Positions 60,749 through 64,000 of a stretch of DNA of 64,000 bases are shown here, in pieces (positions within the stretch are counted from its first letter, which is position 1; the number at the start of each line of letters is the position of its first letter). The stretch is taken from NCBI GenBank assembly GCA_024233305.1, contig JACKPV010000030.1:124001-188000 (forward strand), read 5' to 3'. Source of the DNA: Verrucomicrobiales bacterium (lineage in GTDB: Bacteria > Verrucomicrobiota > Verrucomicrobiia > Limisphaerales > J093). A program made the position numbers and the translations under genes. A model generated the notes under the pieces. The model was not told the DNA's origin, did no database searches, and was given only the letters and a program-made list of their open reading frames with translations.

Positions 60749-62811
60749 TGTTCCTTCGGCACGACGAAGCGCAACGCCAGCCGGCTCGATCCTTCGTACC
60801 CCATCTGGGCCAGCAACGACAGCCAGCCGTCGGCGCACCCCGGGCCATCGCCTTCGTTGGCGCCGAACGTGACGCGCACCGCGACGGCCAACTGATCGCC
60901 GGGTCCGATCGCGAACGTGGGCGCCGGTGCGGCCACGCTCCACCCGGTTCCAGCCGGGTCCGCCCGCAGGCAGCCGGTCAGCGTCTTGTCGCCGAAGTTG
61001 TAGATCCGGATGGGCACCTCCACGGTTTCCCCGGGGACGAACCGGTAGGCGTAACCCTCCGACCAAGGACGATCCACGACCTTCACCTTCCGCGACGCCG
61101 GGAGACGGGCTTGCAGCACGACCGGGAACGGGGCGGGGCGCGAGAAACGCGTCGTCGACTCCCGATTCGGCCCAACGGACGCCGGCAACGGACGGGGTTC
61201 GAGCGGCACTCGTTCCGCCAGGCCGGCGGGCAACAGGATGAATCGCGGCGCCGAACCCAGCGGTGAGATTCCCGCCGCCGGCCGCCCGAGAAAGTCGAAC
61301 ACCGCCCGGGGGACAACGCCTTCGGGCAATCGCAGGTCGGCGACAGTCGTTCCCCGCTGCGGCCAGTCGACGTCCTTTTCCGCCCACGCCACGAGCACAT
61401 CGCAGGATTCGCCGTCGGGACGGCCGCGGAAGGCGACGACGGTGATGTCCGGTCCGGGACGCCAACGCCCGAGGCACTCGGCGCCGGCGAGGAATCGTCC
61501 CACGGCGGCGAGCGCCAGATAGGCGGGTCGCGGTGTGAAGTCGCGCCGCAACAAGCCGAACTGAACGCCGCTTGGTTCGTGATAGTCGCCGAGGATGAAA
61601 TGGAAATGGCGGTCGGCGCCGGCGAAGAGGGATTGCGCGTAGGACTGCGTGACATACTCCGCTTTCAAACGCTCGCCGGTCCGGGAGAGGTCGTTCCAGG
61701 GCGCGTTGCCCAGGTGCTTGAAGCCGCGGTCGCTTTCGGTGATCCAGATCGGCTTCCCGCCCGCCGCCTCGCGGGCCGGTCCCCACAGCCCGGCGTAGGC
61801 ATGGGCCCAGTCGTAGGTGTGGATGTTGTAAGTGTCGTAGAAGGGCGCCGTATCGTTGGCGGCGAGGCCGGCGGTTTGCTGTTCGGTCGGCACGGTGGTG
61901 GTGACGTTCCAGCCCACGATGACCCCGGGATCGCCCGCTTTGAACCCAAGCCAGGCGGCCTTCTGCCACGCGCACATCTGGTCCACCGTGTGGCCGCCGA
62001 ACGTGGCGACATTGGCTTCGTTCCACGGTTCCCACGCCTGCACGCGGCCCTTGAACCGCCGGGCCAGCGCCGCGCCCAACCGGTGAACATCCCGCAGATC
62101 CGGCGCAAATTCCCCGCCCGAGCCGCCGTCCCGCGCCCAGGGCGGCGTGTCGTGAAACACCTGCAGCACCTGCAAGCCCTCCTCGTGCTGGATCGTGGCT
62201 GCCGTGTCGTAACTGGTTTCCCCGGCAAACCGGCCCCGCGCCGGCTCGAGATCCCGCCACCGCAGCCGGTCCCGGATCCAGTTCACCCCGGCCAACGCGG
62301 CGAACCGCGCATGCCGTCGCTGGTTCACCGGATCGTCGGCTGCAAACCAGGCAATGGCCGCGTCCACACCGACCGGTGAATCGAACGGCACCGGGGCGCG
62401 CAACGGGGCCAGCACACCGGCGGCGGTCCACTCGAGCAACTCCCCGTCGGCCGCCAGGAACTCGAGCCGATAATACCCCACGGGAAGCTCCCCCAGCGCC
62501 AATCGCCCGCCCGGCTTCCAACCGGTGCGGTTGCCCCCCAGGATCTCCACGGGCCGGTCCTCTTCGTCGAGCAGACGCCAGGAGCCGCCGGTGGCCGGCA
62601 GATGGTCCGGCGCCACGACGCTCACCGACTCGCCGGCCAGGAAGATGTTTCCCGGATGATCGGGCAGTGGCCGCGGGATATGGCGGGGGATTGCCGGAGG
62701 CGGGTTCGTGGATGCGCCGGCGCGGGCGGTCCCGGTTGAAACCGGGAGGAGGAGGCACACCGCGAGCACGGGCGCCAACCGGCGACGCGGCGCGAGGGAC
62801 AGCGAGTTCAC
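60745..62811 (-). CDS. Secreted clan GH-A-like glycoside hydrolase
   Basis: The protein has 688 residues from GTG 62811 (V/MNSLSLAPRRRLAPVLAVCL), giving a signal peptide; no suitable ATG exists before the divergent recQ promoter. A short N-terminal beta domain precedes a TIM barrel. The acid/base motif is 'VQAWEPWNEANVATFGGH' (Glu ~264) and the nucleophile motif is 'GKPIWITESDRGFKH' (Glu ~355), the GH-A layout seen in GH39/GH5-type enzymes. A C-terminal beta-sandwich ends 'LALRFVVPKEQ'. It hydrolyses a glycan outside the cytoplasm; the linkage is unknown. Its stop codon lies in element C. Confidence 0.8.
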   Translation of the reverse strand: MNSLSLAPRRRLAPVLAVCLLLPVSTGTARAGASTNPPPAIPRHIPRPLPDHPGNIFLAGESVSVVAPDHLPATGGSWRLLDEEDRPVEILGGNRTGWKPGGRLALGELPVGYYRLEFLAADGELLEWTAAGVLAPLRAPVPFDSPVGVDAAIAWFAADDPVNQRRHARFAALAGVNWIRDRLRWRDLEPARGRFAGETSYDTAATIQHEEGLQVLQVFHDTPPWARDGGSGGEFAPDLRDVHRLGAALARRFKGRVQAWEPWNEANVATFGGHTVDQMCAWQKAAWLGFKAGDPGVIVGWNVTTTVPTEQQTAGLAANDTAPFYDTYNIHTYDWAHAYAGLWGPAREAAGGKPIWITESDRGFKHLGNAPWNDLSRTGERLKAEYVTQSYAQSLFAGADRHFHFILGDYHEPSGVQFGLLRRDFTPRPAYLALAAVGRFLAGAECLGRWRPGPDITVVAFRGRPDGESCDVLVAWAEKDVDWPQRGTTVADLRLPEGVVPRAVFDFLGRPAAGISPLGSAPRFILLPAGLAERVPLEPRPLPASVGPNRESTTRFSRPAPFPVVLQARLPASRKVKVVDRPWSEGYAYRFVPGETVEVPIRIYNFGDKTLTGCLRADPAGTGWSVAAPAPTFAIGPGDQLAVAVRVTFGANEGDGPGCADGWLSLLAQMGYEGSSRLALRFVVPKEQ

Positions 62812-62961
62812 GGCGCCAGTCTGGCCGGGGGGCCGGGGCGGGGAAAGCGGGAATTGATTGCGCTGCCCGGCCGACGGACAATGGCGGCGGTGCCTGGCGG
62901 GCGCGGTCGGATCGCGCCGTTTCGCGTTGGCCGGGAGAACGACGGATCGCATACTAGTTGC

Positions 62962-64000
62962 ATGGTTAGTTATCAGGAAGCGTTGCCGGGCGCGTTGAAG
63001 CGCTACTTTGGCTTCGATTCGTTCCGGCCCTTGCAGGCGGAGATCATCCAGGATTCCCTCGCCGGTCGCGACGTGCTCGTCGTGCTGCCCACCGGCGGCG
63101 GCAAGTCGCTCTGCTACCAGCTGCCGGCGATGCTCCGGCCCGGGCTCACGGTGGTGATCTCGCCGTTGATCGCGTTGATGAAGGACCAGGTGGACGCGCT
63201 CTCGGCGGCGGGCATTCCGGCAACGTTTCTGAACTCGTCCCTCGCGCCGGGCGAGGCGGCGCCCCGGTTGCGCGGCCTGCACGGCGGGGAATACCGTCTG
63301 CTCTACGTCGCGCCCGAACGGCTCGTGCTGCCCGGGTTCGTCGAGGATCTGAAACGCTGGCAGGTCGGGGTGTTCGCGGTGGATGAAGCCCATTGCATCA
63401 GCGATTGGGGGCATGACTTCCGACCGGAGTACCGGCAGCTGGCGACGGTTCGCGAGGCGTTGCCCGGGGCGGCCTTCATGGCCCTGACGGCCACCGCGAC
63501 GACGCGCGTGCAGGAGGACATCATCCGGCAGCTCCGGCTGCGGGAGCCCGCGCGTTATGTGGCCAGCTTCAACCGGCCCAACCTGGTCTATCGCGTGGCC
63601 GCCCGGTCGGGCGCCTACGGCCAGGTGCTCGGGTTCCTCCGCGAGCGTTCCGGCGACAGCGGCATCATCTACTGCCAGGCCCGCCGCACGGCCGAGGACC
63701 TGGCGGCCCGGCTCCGCGCGGACGGCATCGCGGCGGGGGCCTATCACGCGGGACTCGAAGCCGCCGAACGTTCGCGCCAGCAGGAGGCGTTTCTGCGCGA
63801 CGAGGTGCGCGTCATTTGCGCGACCATCGCCTTCGGGATGGGGATCAACAAACCGAACGTGCGCTTCGTCCTCCATCACGACCTGCCGAAAAACGTCGAG
63901 AGCTACTACCAGGAAACGGGCCGCGCCGGACGGGACGGGTTGCCGGGCGAATGCCTGCTCCTCTTCAGCGCCGGCGACCGCGTGAAGCACGTGCGTTTCA
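62962..64000 (+). CDS. recQ: ATP-dependent DNA helicase RecQ (5' part, cut by the window end)
   Basis: ATG 62962 opens MVSYQEALPGALKRYFGFDS, and the frame is open to the window edge (346 codons). RecQ motifs in order are 'FRPLQAEIIQ' (motif 0), VLPTGGGKSLCYQLPA (I), VISPLIALMKDQV (Ia), VDEAHCISDWGHDFRPEY (II and aromatic loop), ALTATAT (III), 'GIIYCQARRTAEDLA' (IV), 'ATIAFGMGINKPNVRFVLHH' (V) and 'ESYYQETGRAGRDGLPGECL' (VI). It is a 3'-5' helicase for recombination and repair. The zinc-binding, winged-helix and HRDC parts lie beyond the window. It is divergent from the glycosidase gene. Confidence 0.97.
   Translation, partial: MVSYQEALPGALKRYFGFDSFRPLQAEIIQDSLAGRDVLVVLPTGGGKSLCYQLPAMLRPGLTVVISPLIALMKDQVDALSAAGIPATFLNSSLAPGEAAPRLRGLHGGEYRLLYVAPERLVLPGFVEDLKRWQVGVFAVDEAHCISDWGHDFRPEYRQLATVREALPGAAFMALTATATTRVQEDIIRQLRLREPARYVASFNRPNLVYRVAARSGAYGQVLGFLRERSGDSGIIYCQARRTAEDLAARLRADGIAAGAYHAGLEAAERSRQQEAFLRDEVRVICATIAFGMGINKPNVRFVLHHDLPKNVESYYQETGRAGRDGLPGECLLLFSAGDRVKHVRF

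Noticed and set aside
1..64000. tRNA, rRNA, CRISPR array or riboswitch
   Set aside because: Searched by eye for TTCGA-type T-loops, evenly spaced repeats and known RNA signatures; none was convincing. A covariance-model scan would be decisive.

Overview
The window is a high-GC chromosomal segment that reads as a member of Verrucomicrobiota. The evidence is a Minf_1886-family protein, a pseudopilin with an A/FTLIELL leader and an H-X9-DG tail, a PEP-CTERM protein, many secreted LamG/PA14/lamin-tail/CotH proteins, and Planctomycetes-Verrucomicrobia style sulfatase and ThuA-DUF6807 proteins. Housekeeping genes (mnmG, selB, leuS, rpoN, recQ) are interleaved with carbohydrate-related secreted enzymes. 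No rRNA, tRNA or CRISPR array was recognised. The lineage call is inference from family content.

Layout. 1-4430: a gene remnant, a secreted beta-propeller-like protein, and on the minus strand a Ski2-like helicase. 5094-7055: mnmG, which carries two perfect 16-bp parS palindromes inside an in-frame insertion. 7857-13175: sulfatase, six-hairpin glycosidase-like protein and ThuA-DUF6807 protein in one orientation. 13250-15385: ECF sigma factor plus a short zinc-finger anti-sigma candidate, divergent from a PEP-CTERM protein. 15990-17468: membrane anti-sigma-like protein and a DUF3106-like protein. 17465-21479 (minus): selB, a sugar phosphate isomerase-like protein and an esterase. 21878-24321 (minus): SGNH-like protein plus MBOAT O-acyltransferase. 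24679-27367: pseudopilin, hypothetical protein, C39-like protease. 27459-35247: Tat-exported GH116-type glycosidase, divergent from a 1441-residue secreted LamG/PA14 protein.

35351-36608: a Phd/VapC toxin-antitoxin pair between two direct copies of a palindromic repeat; the second copy abuts the leuS start. 36609-48942: leuS, a 43-residue membrane protein, a Minf_1886 protein, an M16 protease, rpoN, a pseudokinase with a propeller-like region, and an SpmA-SpmB fusion, all on the plus strand. 48990-52322 (minus): two paralogous ABC-2 permeases with no ATPase. 52394-56436: an accessory island with an Mrr-like restriction endonuclease between decayed REP-associated transposase (RAYT) fragments. 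56635-62811 (minus): a CotH/lamin-tail protein and a clan GH-A-like glycosidase. 62962-end: recQ, cut by the window edge.

The most notable non-genic signals are three. First, the parS pair inside mnmG, which points to an origin-proximal location and a dual coding/centromere role. Second, a family of three intergenic elements (about 21643-21853, 56436-56639, 60508-60748) with shared terminal inverted repeats; two of them supply the stop codon of the adjacent gene. Third, RAYT remnants and palindromic repeats that bracket the defence and toxin-antitoxin genes.
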